A DNA stretch of 64,000 nucleotides from Sesamum alatum (lineage: Eukaryota; Streptophyta; Magnoliopsida; Lamiales; Pedaliaceae). This document shows, piece by piece, positions 44,189 to 54,511 of the stretch; the stretch's first letter is position 1; each line of letters begins with the position of its first letter. The notes beneath the pieces were generated by a model. That model saw only the letters and a program-made list of their open reading frames with translations. It was not told the origin of the DNA and did no database searches. The DNA is taken from contig JACGWO010000003.1 in NCBI GenBank assembly GCA_034509735.1, forward strand, positions 8,060,001-8,124,000. The letters run 5' to 3'. The position numbers and the translations under genes were made by a program.

Positions 44189-46650
44189 TCTCAAGTTCGA
44201 ATCTATTTTGAACCATTTTGATTTTTTCTTGTAATTTTGGATTTTCAAGTAATTCATTTATCTGTAAAGAATTAATTTCTTCTTTTATGAAACAAATTTG
44301 ATTTGTTTTAGAAATTATTAAATCTCTTATTTCATTAATAACCTTATCCATTGGTTGAGTAATAAATTCAAATTTTATTACCTCATCTTCAAATGTTCCT
44401 ATTATGCTTTTTTCATTAATGATTTTTATAGGGAAAATCTTTTTCAGGAAGGATATGCCTAGGATTATATCATTTTTTAAATCATTAATTAATAGAAAAC
44501 TCATAGGGATACATTTTTTTATTATTACATATATAAGATTTTGGGATTTTAAAACTTATGTTCAATTTTTGCCCATTGGCAGAGGATAATGAATGAGTTG
44601 TTTTTTCAAAGTATTTGGTTGGTATTAACCCTTCTTTTATACAAGTAATATCTATCCCGCTATCTACTAGAGCGATAAATGTTTTTCTAAAATTATTACT
44701 TATCAACAAGTCAATCTTTATATTCTATTTTTTACTAGTCACTACCTCTAATGTGGATAGGAAATTATCCTCAATTTTCTCTTTGCTTAATTCAATGAAT
44801 TTATTGTTTTTTTCTATTTCTAATATTTCTATCCTAATAGTAAGAGTCTGATTATATTTCTTAATATTTTTTATTTCTTCTTTGAATTTTTCAACTTCTA
44901 ATTTTAGATCTTCTGCAGTGGAAGGGTTATCTTTAATTGTTTGTTTTTCTCTAAGTATTCTTTTAACTTTAGTAATTGTATAAGGTTCAAATGGCTTACT
45001 AATTAAGTTTTCATATGCCTGGTTTGAATCAGACGATGAACCTTCATTATTATCCATTTTACTAAGGATACTATTTCTTATCTCACGGTCCTTAATTTCC
45101 CTAAGCAATTCAACTATATGATTATCTGTAAGAACATTTATTGTTCCTAGATCTTTGAATTGTGCCATTAATTCATAAAATTCATCATCTGATTCTTCTT
45201 TATTAGTCCATTGTTTACATGCACATGGGGAATTTTCTTCTTCATTTGATTCATCCAAAGTCGATAAATTTTCAGGATTTTCTTCTATATTTCCTAATTC
45301 GTCTTGGTTATCTAATTTTTCTTCTAATTCCTCAGATTCGGAGGATTCTTTTTCTTCAAAAAATATTGTATTTATTATATTTTCTTTTTCTTGGTCTTCT
45401 AATTTAAGACTATTAATCTTCTTTTTTAATCTTTTAGCTCTTTTATTTCTACATCTATTTGCAAGGTGGTCTGTTTCACCACATATGTAACATCTTCTTA
45501 TCGTTTTTGTTACATTATTTTTAGTTTTCCATTCATCTTTTTTGGTTATGTTTCTTTGTTTATTTCTTTCCTTTCTATCACTTCATTTTTTATGTTTTTT
45601 CCTTCTTCCCTCTGGAGTCCTATATTTGGGAATTTTTTGTCTATCTGACGGCATCATTTCTATTCCAAATTGAGCACAAAATTCTCCTAGTTGTTTTTTC
45701 TCTGTTAAATTTTGTCTTTTAATTTATTTATTTAATCTAATTTCATTGCATAGATTTAAACCTTCTTGAATGCAAGTTCCAATTAACTTCCCATAAGTAT
45801 ATTGATTATAATTTATTGCTAGTCCTCCATTTTTAAGATTCTTCCTAACTCTTTCAGCGAATAGGTGAGGAAGTCCATCGATGAATCTAGATTTCCAGTG
45901 AGCATCATTGGATTCTGAGAGTTCCATTACTATAGTAAGGAAGACATCTTTGTAGAATCTAAATTATATCAGAGTTTTACATTGAAAATTCTATAATAGG
46001 GTCCTAATATTTTCACTATTATCGGACCATCTCCCTGTAAAATGTTCTACTATATTTATGGCAAGTGTATAAACTGCTTGTTCTTCCATATTTTCTAGTT
46101 TGACTGTACTCAAAATTTTATTTCTGTCCATCGGGCTAAGATAATTATCCCACCAACTTTTTAATTGACCCATAAAACCTGCTATAATGATTTTAGCAAT
46201 AGCCTTATCTGTATTATTATTTCCTTTACAGACAGTACTGTACATCATAATTCTATAAATAGTATTATAGATTTGTCTTTCTGTATATCCATCAATATTC
46301 CATTCATAAATTTATTTTCCATTTTAGCTATGCTGGTCATAAATCTCTTGTTCTTCATATAGTATGTCTTGAGGTGTGGGCCTAGGGTAATAAAATTTTG
46401 TTTGCATAGGCTTCCTAGCATATTTCTCTATTTTATTTATTCCTTCTAGCAAATTTTTTCTGCTATTTTCAGTAGTGATATCATCACTTAAGGTATTTAA
46501 TTTTAAATCCCTAAATTTTTGATCCAATAATTTCTCTAATTCTCCTAAGGGTTTTAAATGGAAATCTTCAATTTCAAGAGGCGGTTGGATTGATGATTTT
46601 ACTATAATTTCTTTATTTACCCCACTAATTATCATATTTTTAGAACTAAT
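44189..46650 (-). pseudogene. Endogenous pararetrovirus capsid/protease region
   Basis: Minus-strand relic in several frames. From its upstream end: a capsid-like segment with 'LKSWWDNYLSP' (about 46130-46165); an Arg/Lys-rich stretch; a CCHC zinc knuckle at 45461-45492 (Cys-x2-Cys-x4-His-x4-Cys, 'CYICGETDHLANRC'); a Glu/Asp-rich linker (44725-45420); and a pepsin-like protease with catalytic 'ALVDSGIDITCI' (Asp-Ser-Gly at 44656-44664). The order capsid-knuckle-protease-RT is that of Caulimoviridae. Stops and frameshifts interrupt it (for example at 46323, 45990 and 45723), so it encodes no complete protein. Genus cannot be fixed; a petuvirus-like polyprotein layout is one option. Confidence 0.85.
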
Positions 46651-48177
46651 TTCCTATTGCCAATTAGATATTTTATCTATTTTTTATTTAGTTCCGTAAT
46701 TTGTTCTCCTATAATATGTAAATACAAATTTGTATAATTTTGTTTTTTCATCAACTCATTAATTTGAGCCATTGTAATCGTTAGGGTGTCATCTTCAATT
46801 AATTTTGAAAATGCTTTGAAATTAATTTCTATTTCATTCGAGTTCATTTTAAATGATTGTTGAGGTGGAAATATGTTATTAATAACTGTTCCATTATCTA
46901 GAAATTATTTTCTCTCTAATACGTTCAAATATTGTTCTGAATATTTAACGACAAACCAAGGAACAAAAGCAACTATTTTAATCCTTATAGCTAATTCTTT
47001 ATAGAATTGTGTAGAGATCATTTTTTGGTTTGTTATATTAAAGTTTTTGAAGAACCATTTCCTAAATGGCTTCCATCTCTCTTCCCTGAATTCTTTTTGA
47101 ATTTCTTTTCTAACTAGAGATCCAGGACTAAAATCTATTATTTTAGAATAATCCACAAATGGGATCTCTGTTTCCAAATCAATTAGATCTAGACTATTCA
47201 TTTATAAACAAAAAATTGTTTCTGAAGTTAATTCTTCATTTAATCTTGGATCCTTATATACTCCTTTAGCAATATTATTAGATTGAATCCTTATTTCTTC
47301 AACTTTATTTTCTCTTAAATCTTCTTGGCTATTTTCTTCTTTAGTTCGGGAAGTGGAAGCTCTAGATGGATTCATAATTTCAACTGGTGAAAAATATGAT
47401 ACTGTAGAATACCTTGAAGAATTGCTTCTTAAACATTTCGGTTGATTATTAATGAAGTCTATTCTAACATTTCCTTCTGGGTTTTGAATAATACTAGCAT
47501 AATTACTTTCTATGTGACTTAAAATTGAAACTTCTTTCTCAATTATCCAACTTTCTGGAAACTCTATTTCACTCCATTTTATTTGCCTCCTAGTATTAAT
47601 TTTAGAACTATGTAAATTTGTTTCAAAAAATATAGTGTGTTCTAAAGACTTATTGTCTTGTATCCTACAGTTAGGATTAAGGGTATGGAGAAGTTTATAA
47701 TATATTCTATAACATACACATATTAATTCAGATCCGGTGTATAATTATACCCATGAGTCTTAACATTTAATGTTAAAGCATCCAATATATTGGCATCAGA
47801 CAAGGATAATTGTAAATTCGGATAAACATTAAAAAAGACTGGGCTAGACTGGATTGTATTATCCCAATCAAAACAAAAATTCAATCTAAATTCCTGGCAT
47901 CTCCAGGGGCAGCTAAAAAGCTTTCAGGAAATCCTTCTAATGTTAAGGGTTTAAAGTCAATTTGTACTAGTCCTATATGTAAAAATTTATATTAATCTTG
48001 ATAATGCCCTATATCCATAGCATCTAAAAGTTTTGTTACTCTTTCTTCATTATCAAGGGCTATTGATTCTTCACTAGTCTTCACAATCTGTTTAGTCTTC
48101 CAAAAATCAAATCGGCCGAAATTATAAATTAATCTAGGATTTACCTTGGGAATTGTCCATTTATTTAATTGATTCAA
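46651..48177 (-). pseudogene. Endogenous pararetrovirus movement-protein region
   Basis: First frame after the primer site, beginning 'MNQLNKWTIPKVNPRLIYN' at 48177. After a stop at 47992 comes 'IGLVQIDFKPLTLEG' (about 47925-47970), a signature of the 30K-type movement proteins of Caulimoviridae, which move virus between cells. Further pieces run to 46905. Several stops (about 47994, 47750, 47204 and 46904) make it a relic. Its position directly downstream of leader and primer site fits the first domain of the viral ORF. Confidence 0.8.
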
Positions 48178-48308
48178 ATTCTAAGGAATTTCATATTCTT
48201 CCTTTTTGAAATTTTTAACAGTATTTATATCTGAAACAGATAAATATTGCATATTAAGCAATATATTAAACAAGTACTGTTGAATTACCCAATACAACTT
48301 CAACAACA

Positions 48309-48322
48309 TGGCTCTGATACCA
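48309..48322 (-). promoter_or_regulatory. Pararetrovirus tRNA-Met primer-binding site
   Basis: The minus strand reads TGGTATCAGAGCCA, matching the initiator tRNA-Met 3' end used by Caulimoviridae to prime minus-strand DNA. It lies 132 bases upstream of the movement-protein frame and downstream of the leader (now separated from it by the copia insertion). Confidence 0.9.
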
Positions 48323-48341
48323 TACCATAAGGAGCCATGGC

Positions 48342-48533
48342 TGTACGAAGTGATAAAAGAAGAGATGAATCTATATTATTGATTAATGATGATTCCACCT
48401 CTATTTATAGTGATGGAATTTAAGGATAACTACACCTATAGAAGAGACCTACTTGAAGTAAAACTACACCTATAGAAGAGACCTACTTGAAGTAAAATAG
48501 GAAAAGATAAGAACAAATTTAAATATTCTAACA
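48342..48533 (-). repeat. Copia derivative 3' LTR
   Basis: 192 bp; contains a ~35-bp direct duplication ('actacacctatagaagagac' twice) also present in the other LTR, and 'tatttatag' (TATA box in reverse). Confidence 0.95.
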
Positions 48534-48589
48534 CTCCCCCTCAAGCTGGAGCAAATATATCAATCATGCCCAGCTTGTTACACATAATA

Positions 48590-50685
48590 TTAAATTGTTT
48601 TGTTCCTAAAGCCTTGGTAAAAAACATCTGCTCTTTGCTCTGAAGAAGGAGTAAAGGGAGTGCAAATTTTCTGACTCATGACAGCCTCACGAATGAAGTG
48701 ACAATCAACCTCAATATGCTTTGTCCTCTCATGGAAAATAGGATTACTGGCAATATGAATAGCTGCTTGATTGTCACAGTGCATAGGTACAGGATCATTG
48801 TTCGTAAAACCTAACTCTTTCAAAAGATTCTTTAACCACAAAACTTCACTAGTGGTGTGAGCCATAGCCCGATATTCAGCTTCTGCGCTTGACCTAGCAA
48901 CTGTAGTTTGTTTTTTGCTACGCCAAGTCACAAGGTTCCCACCAACATAGGTGCAATATCCAGAAGTAGATTTTCTATCATCCTTCGACCCTGCATAGTC
49001 TGCATCAGAATAGGCTTCTATCTTTGTGTGTCCATGCTGTTGGAAGAATAATCCTTTTCCCGGGGATGCCTTTATATATTTCAAGATCCTTAGAACAGCT
49101 TCCCAATGAACTGATCGTGGCTTATCCATAAACTGACTAACTAGGCCAACTGCAAAGGAGATATCAGGTCTAGTTACGGTTAAGTAGATTAGCTTGCCAA
49201 CAAGTCTTCTATACTTTTGCCTTGTCCTCCAAATAGTTACTATCATCATTCCAAAAATCAGGATTAAATTCCATAGGAGTGTCCACCGGTTTAGTGCCGA
49301 GTAAACCTGCTTTCTGAAGGAGATCACAGGCATATTTTCTCTGAGATAGAGAGATCCCATGCTTGCTATGAGCAATTTCAATCCCCAAAAAATACTTCGG
49401 CCTCCCCAAATCTTTAGTGACGAAGTGCTTCTTAGGTATGTCTTGGCTTCTTCTATCCCGGAAACATCACTACCGGTGATTAAGATATCATCAACATAGA
49501 CTGCTATAATAACCGTACCTGATTCCTTAATTCGAACAAAGACTGAATGATCTGCTTGGCACCGTGAAAATCCAAACTCACCAATAATAGTACTGAATTT
49601 ATCAAACCATGCCCTTGGACTTTGTTTAAGACCGTAGATCGCTTTCTTCAATCTGCACACCATTCGTTGCTTCTCCCCCTGAGCAACATAACCTGGAGGT
49701 TGCTCCATATAGACAATTTCCTTCAAGTCACCATATAAGAAAGCATTTTTGATGTCCATCTGATGCATTGGCCAACTGAGATTAACTGCCAAGGAAAACA
49801 AAACTCTAATAGAGTTAAGACGAGCAACAGGGGAGAATGTTTCAAAATAATCTACCCCATATGTCTGAGTAAAGCCCTTGGCAACCAGGCGAGCTTTATA
49901 TCGGTCTAGGGACCCGTCAGCATGAAACTTGAGGGCGAACACCCATCGACAAGCGACGACGTCGACGTTAGGAGGTGGATGGACAAGCTCCCAGGTTCCC
50001 CGGGAAAGGAGAGCCGACATCTCCTCATCCATCGCCGCCTTCCACTCCGAATGCGAAAGTGCCTCATAATAAGAATTAGGGATAGAAACAGATGATAGAG
50101 AGACAGAGAAAGCACGATAAACAGGACTAAGACATTTATAGGAAAGGGAATGAGCCAATGGATGAGCAGTGCAAGACCTTTTACCTTTGCGAAGGGCAAT
50201 GGGAAGATCCTCCGCAGACATAGGGTCGGGGTGCCAGGAGCTGCAGCAAGAGGAAGACTTGGCGGATCAACAGGCATGGTAGTCGTAGAATGAGTACGCC
50301 TGCAATACACCTGTAAAGGTCGTGTAGGTGGTTCGGTATGGGGAGGATGTGAGAGTGCCGGGACCGGTAAGGGAAGAGATGGAAGAGGAACATAAGGGGA
50401 AGGGGTCTTAGAGTAATAAGCAGTGGACTCAAAGAAAGTAACATCGGCAGAGGTAAATGACCGGTGAGATATAGGATCATAACACCGATACCCTTTTTGT
50501 GCTCGTGAATACCCCAAAAATATACATTTAACAGAACGAGGTGACAGTTTATCGAGGTTAGGAGAATGGAGATGAACAAAGCACACACACCCAAAGACTC
50601 GAGGAGTTAACCCAAAGAGAGGCTTACCAGGGAAAAGACAAGAATACGGAATATCCCCACTGAGTCTTGCGAGTCTGAGCATCAC
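48590..50685 (-). pseudogene. Copia pol: integrase tail, RT and RNase H
   Basis: Integrase C-terminal part ('PRVFGCVCFVHLHSPNLDKL', from about 50630) leads through a Pro/Ser-rich linker to RT in the next frame (shift near 50225). RT motifs: 'CRWVFALKFHADGSLDRYKA', 'ARLVAKGFTQTYGVDYFETF', 'HQMDIKNAFLYGDL', 'AIYGLKQSPRAW', catalytic 'AVYVDDILITGSD' (about 49475-49515). A frameshift near 49410 and a second near 49210 move about 200 bp (49209-49409) into another frame. RNase H: 'EAYSDADYAGSKDDRKSTSG', 'SSAEAEYRAM', 'MHCDNQAAIHIASNP'. Catalytic residues are mostly intact; the frameshifts inactivate it. Confidence 0.92.
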
Positions 50686-51121
50686 AACTCAAGGGGTGAT
50701 ATAGCAAAATTTCATCAGATGTGCCCTTCAAGGAGGCAAAATAGTCGGCTACTGTACGGCCATCCTGTTTGAGGGAAAAAAGTCTCTCATACAGTTCAAA
50801 TACCCGAGAAACGTTCTTTTCCTGAGAATACATGTCATGTAAAGTATCCCACATTGTTTTAGCAGAAGTGAGAAACATAACATTGGAACCGACAGTTTCC
50901 TCCATACTATTCAGAAGCCAAGTCATAACCGAGTAATCAGCTTGTTGCCAAGTCGAAAAATTAGCATCAGTAGAGGTTGGTGGAGGAGCCAAAATATGAT
51001 TAAGCTTATTTTGAGACCCAAGAAACAACCGAAAGGCTTGGGACCAGAGGATATAATTCTGGCCATTCAACTTGACAGTGGTGCCAAGAGCACCTTTATG
51101 TTCAACGGTAGCCATGATCAA
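50624..51121 (-). CDS. Copia gag, truncated
   Basis: 165-residue frame starting 'MIMATVEHKGALGTTVKLNG'. It has the copia gag fold signature ('LNGQNYILWSQAF', 'LTSAKTMWDTLHDMYS', 'YERLFSLKQDGRTVADYF'). The frame is open but ends in out-of-frame sequence at the deletion point near 50690, so the C-terminal half and the CCHC knuckle are absent. Confidence 0.88.
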   Translation of the reverse strand: MIMATVEHKGALGTTVKLNGQNYILWSQAFRLFLGSQNKLNHILAPPPTSTDANFSTWQQADYSVMTWLLNSMEETVGSNVMFLTSAKTMWDTLHDMYSQEKNVSRVFELYERLFSLKQDGRTVADYFASLKGTSDEILLYHPLSCDAQTRKTQWGYSVFLSFPW

Positions 51122-51553
51122 GGGGGGATAGACAGACAGATAGATAGGACAGCAGCAGCAGGGAGAGCAGTCAGCAACGAAAAGCTGATTCAGGTGAGCA
51201 TCTCAGATCGGGCGCGGCGCAAGGTGCAACGCCGGAGGCGGGCGTCGCGAGCAGAAGTGGCGGAAGGGCGGGGCGGCGCAAGAAGAAGGCGCGGCGCCGC
51301 GAACAGAGGCGCCGGAGGCGCGAGAGAAAGCGGCGACGGCGGCGACCGACGGGTGTGAACGCAAGGTGAGGGGCCGACGGCCGCGGCGGCCGAGTGACCT
51401 GCGGCGGCGGAAGGGGGTGGCGGTGGGTTGCAAAAAACTAGGGTTAGGTTTTTTCTCTCTTGTTTTTTTTTTTTTTTTTTTTTCAGAAATATATATAAAT
51501 ATATATATATATACAACTTCTTTCTCACTTTTTCTGAACCTGCTCTTATACCA

Positions 51554-51745
51554 TGTACGAAGTGATAAAAGAAGAGATGAATCTATATTATTGATTAATG
51601 ATGATTCCACCTCTATTTATAGTGATGGAATTTAAGGATAACTACACCTATAGAAGAGACCTACTTGAAGTAAAACTACACCTATAGAAGAGACCTACTT
51701 GAAGTAAAATAGGAAAAGATAAGAACAAATTTAAATATTCTAACA
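51554..51745 (-). repeat. Copia derivative 5' LTR
   Basis: Identical by eye to 48342-48533. The 51122-51541 leader between it and gag is unusually GC-rich (51190-51420, gcg/cgg repeats) and holds a poly-T run and TA repeats near 51463-51510. Confidence 0.95.
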
Positions 51746-51750
51746 ATGGC

Positions 51751-52435
51751 AAAATGCCATGGAGGGATCGGGAATATACAAAATCTCTTCTTAAAATCCG
51801 ACCATGTAGGCGGAATATAAATCCGACTATGTAGGCGGAAAGCGAGAGATAGCAAAAAATATACAAAAATCGCCATAAATCCGACCATGTAGGCGGAATG
51901 TAAATCCGACCATGTAGGCGAAAGGCGATCAAAATAAAGGAGGATCTTAAATTGTGACACATATAAAGAGAATTTAAATGGATAGGAATAGAGTATATTT
52001 GGAAACCTTTTACGCTTTGTTAAATTAATAAGTACGGCCTCAGTCGTAAAACACCACCTAAAGGCCCAAACAACGCCACACTCGGCAAAACCGGGCAGCA
52101 GTGGCAACACAGACTTCCTTCATACTTATAATTTAAGGGAACGACCCAAAGGGTCTCCTTTCCATATTTATTCATTTTTCCCGTACATTTTTCATTAACT
52201 TAAAATACTCTTTTTTTTTTTTTTAGAACCTTGCCATCTTCGTTGTCATGGATAATTCAACAGTATAGATTTAGTCTTTCATTAGGCTAAGAGCAAAATT
52301 AAAAGGAATATAAATACGATAAGTAAATACAATAATTTAAAGTAAAGAACTTACAGAAGTGTAAACCTGTGCACAAAACTAAGGTTTTATTTAGCGAGGG
52401 AGGAAAAGAGGATATACATGTACAAGAGTATTTTC
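51751..52435 (-). promoter_or_regulatory. Pararetrovirus leader with repeated short-ORF motifs
   Basis: Lies between the promoter and primer site in viral sense, about 690 bases, the length usual for Caulimoviridae leaders. It carries four copies of a ~20-bp motif (plus-strand 'aaatccgaccatgtaggcgg' at 51794, 51819, 51877 and 51902). In viral sense three of the four contain an ATG, giving clustered upstream ATGs. The copia derivative split it from the primer site. No protein is coded. Confidence 0.72.
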
Positions 52436-52645
52436 TAGCCTCCTCCTAATGAGCTAAGAGGGTGTATTTATAGGAAAGGTCGGATCTCAAAATATTATTT
52501 CAAGTCCGTCCGTAATTGACAGATGTCCTCTGCATTGGAGACAAATGGCTGGAGTTATTTCCAGACATGCTGCATGTATGACACGTACTGCTGTATGTGT
52601 GAAACGTGTTGCTGCATGTATGACACGTGTTCGTGTCTTTGACTC
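52384..52645 (-). promoter_or_regulatory. Pararetrovirus promoter and poly(A) region, left copy
   Basis: In viral sense: three tandem ~21-bp repeats ('acacgtgtcatacatgcagc' type, about 52562-52632), then TATAAATA at 52472-52465, then the poly(A) signal AATAAAA at 52390-52384, about 75 bases after the TATA box. The poly(A) signal just after the start site fits a terminally redundant pregenomic RNA. The structure parallels known caulimovirus full-length promoters. Confidence 0.8.
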
Positions 52646-53163
52646 GGTCAAAATTTTTTCGACTTTGTCTTCTTCCGGAATTTATGTGTTGTCTGCTTTC
52701 ATTTCTTCATTATTTTGGAGAAATTACTTTCTTCTGATTCTGCTTTGGATCTCTTGTGGTAATCTATTCTTTGTTCTTTCCGAAGATTCAGAAGTCCCAA
52801 CTTTTGACTTTGCTTTCAAAAGTAGTCCTGATTCCCTGAAATGATTGATCAAGAATAATTTCGTGATTGGGTTCTTCAAATGGGTCTTGTGATTCTCCTG
52901 CTAAACAAGACTACTTATTTTCTTCATCTTTGGAAGAGGTCTCCATTGGGGACTCCGCTCCTGTTAGATTTCATTTGAGGTCTTTCTGGACCTGATTGAG
53001 ATATTCCTCAATCATTTGCTCTTTAGAGATGATACCTCTTTTGCTTCTAATTCTTTGTGATATTTGCTCGAAGGGGCTAGGAGTCTGATTTTCTTCCTTC
53101 TCTAGAAGTGCCTTGTATTCTTGAAGCTTTTCCTCCATTTCATCGAGTGCTTCTTGACAAAAT
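52646..53163 (-). pseudogene. Pararetrovirus C-terminal ORF, left (reverse) copy
   Basis: Reverse copy of the frame at 53515-53871, a Glu/Lys-rich, probably coiled-coil protein segment ('EALDEMEEKLQEYKALLEKE'). It has a TAG stop where the right copy has Tyr, and lacks the right copy's terminator. It begins abruptly at 53163, the boundary of the inverted duplication. Confidence 0.8.
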
Positions 53164-54306
53164 TATTGATAAAGCTCAATTACAGAGATTCTTAGGAAGC
53201 CTAAACTATATAGCTCCATATTACAAAAATCTTGCACAAGATACAACATTATTATATGATAGGCTTAAGAAAAATCCATCGGAATGGACAGAGGATCACA
53301 CTAAAGCAGTTAGGCTAATAAACAAAAGGTTAAATCATTACCATGTCTAACACTCGCAAATCCTAATTGGAAGAAAATAATAGAGACAGATGCTTCTGAA
53401 ATAGGATTTGGAGGAATATTGAAGCAAATTGATAATAATAAGCAAAAATATTTAGTTAGATTCCATTCCATTCAATTCCATTCCATTCAATACCCAGAAA
53501 CAAAAAAATATTTTTGTCAAGAAGCACTCGATGAAATGGAGGAAAAGCTTCAAGAATATAAGGCACTTCTGGAGAAGGAAGAAAATCAGACTCCTAGCCC
53601 CTTCGAGCAAATATCACAAAGAATCAAAAGCAAAAGAGGTATCATCTCTAAAGAGCAAATGATTGAGGAATATCTCAATCAGGTCCAGAAAGACCTCAAA
53701 CGAAATCTAACAGGAGCGGAGTCCCCAATGGAGACCTCTTCTAAAGATGAAGAAAACAAGTATTCTTGTTTAGTAGGAGAATCACAAGACCCATTCGAAG
53801 AACCCAATCACGAAATTATTCTTGATCAATTATTTCAAGGAATCAGGACTGCTTTGAAAGCAAAGTCATAAGTTGGGACTTCTGAATCTTCGAAAGAACA
53901 AAAAATAGACTACCACAAGATATCCGAAGCAGAATCGGAAGAAAGAAATTTCTCCAAAATAATGAAGAAATGAAAGCCGACAGGACATAAATGCCGGAAG
54001 AAGACAAAGTCGGAAAATTTTGACCGAGTCAAAGACACGAACACGTGTCATACATTAAGCATGCCTGGATATGACTCCAGCCATTTGTCTCCAATGCAGA
54101 GGACATTTGTCAATTACGGAGGAACTTGAAATAATAATTTCAGATCTGACCTTTCCATTCAATACCATCTTGGCTCATTAGGAGCAGGCTAGAAAATACT
54201 CTTGTACATGTATATCCTCTTTTCCTCCCTCACGAAATAAAACCTTAGTTTTGTGCACGGGTTTACACTTCTGTAAGTTCTTTACTTTAAATTATTGTAT
54301 TTACGT
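53164..54306 (+). pseudogene. Pararetrovirus RT/RNase H end, C-terminal ORF and promoter, right copy
   Basis: Plus strand. 53164-53510 codes the end of RT ('LQRFLGSLNYIAPYYKNLAQ') and start of RNase H ('ETDASEIGFGGILKQ', 53390-53434), with a stop at 53348. A short (ttcca)n tract (53461-53493) leads into the coiled-coil ORF, which ends with TAA at 53869. The downstream promoter copy differs from the left one: only one ~21-bp repeat, no TATAAATA, but AATAAA at 54237-54242 is kept. 53515-54306 is the inverted duplicate of 52322-53163. Confidence 0.82.
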
Positions 54307-54511
54307 ATCACCGATCCAAGCATATTCTTAGACGCTACCATCTGCTTAGAGAGATGGTTAGCAGGGGTGACGTTCGGATGGACCGAGTCAGCTCCGCAGA
54401 AAACATAGCAGATCTACTTACTAAGCCCATGTCGCAAGTTTCCCACACTCAGCATCTGGATAAGATGGGTTTGAGGTCAATGGGTGATTGGCTTTAGGTC
54501 AAGTGAGAGAT
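54307..54511 (+). mobile_element. Internal 3' tail of a second copia copy
   Basis: Aligns without gaps to 62296-62500: the end of RNase H ('RVSSAENIADLLTKPMSQV', then 'KMGLRSMGDWL'), its TAG and the purine-rich 'aagtgagaga' before the LTR. It is joined at its left to pararetrovirus sequence and at its right to the LTR at 54512. The LTR at 54512 is thus the 3' LTR of this tail and the 5' LTR of the next internal region. Confidence 0.95.

Larger units (their letters stand above)
48342..51745 (-). mobile_element. Young copia deletion derivative, 192-bp LTRs
   Basis: 3.4-kb element with 5-bp TSD 'atggc' (48337-48341 and 51746-51750). The two LTRs (48342-48533 and 51554-51745) show no difference by eye. 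The primer site next to the 5' LTR reads TGGTATAAGAGC in element sense (51553-51542). The polypurine tract 'TTGAGGGGGAG' abuts the 3' LTR (48534-48545). The interior joins gag directly to the C-terminal part of integrase near 50690, so the zinc knuckle, protease and integrase core are missing. RT and RNase H remain. It inserted into the pararetrovirus leader close to its primer site. Confidence 0.95.

Noticed and set aside
53461..53493. (ttcca)n tract as a satellite
   Set aside because: Only a few units, confined to the junction in the pararetrovirus relic.
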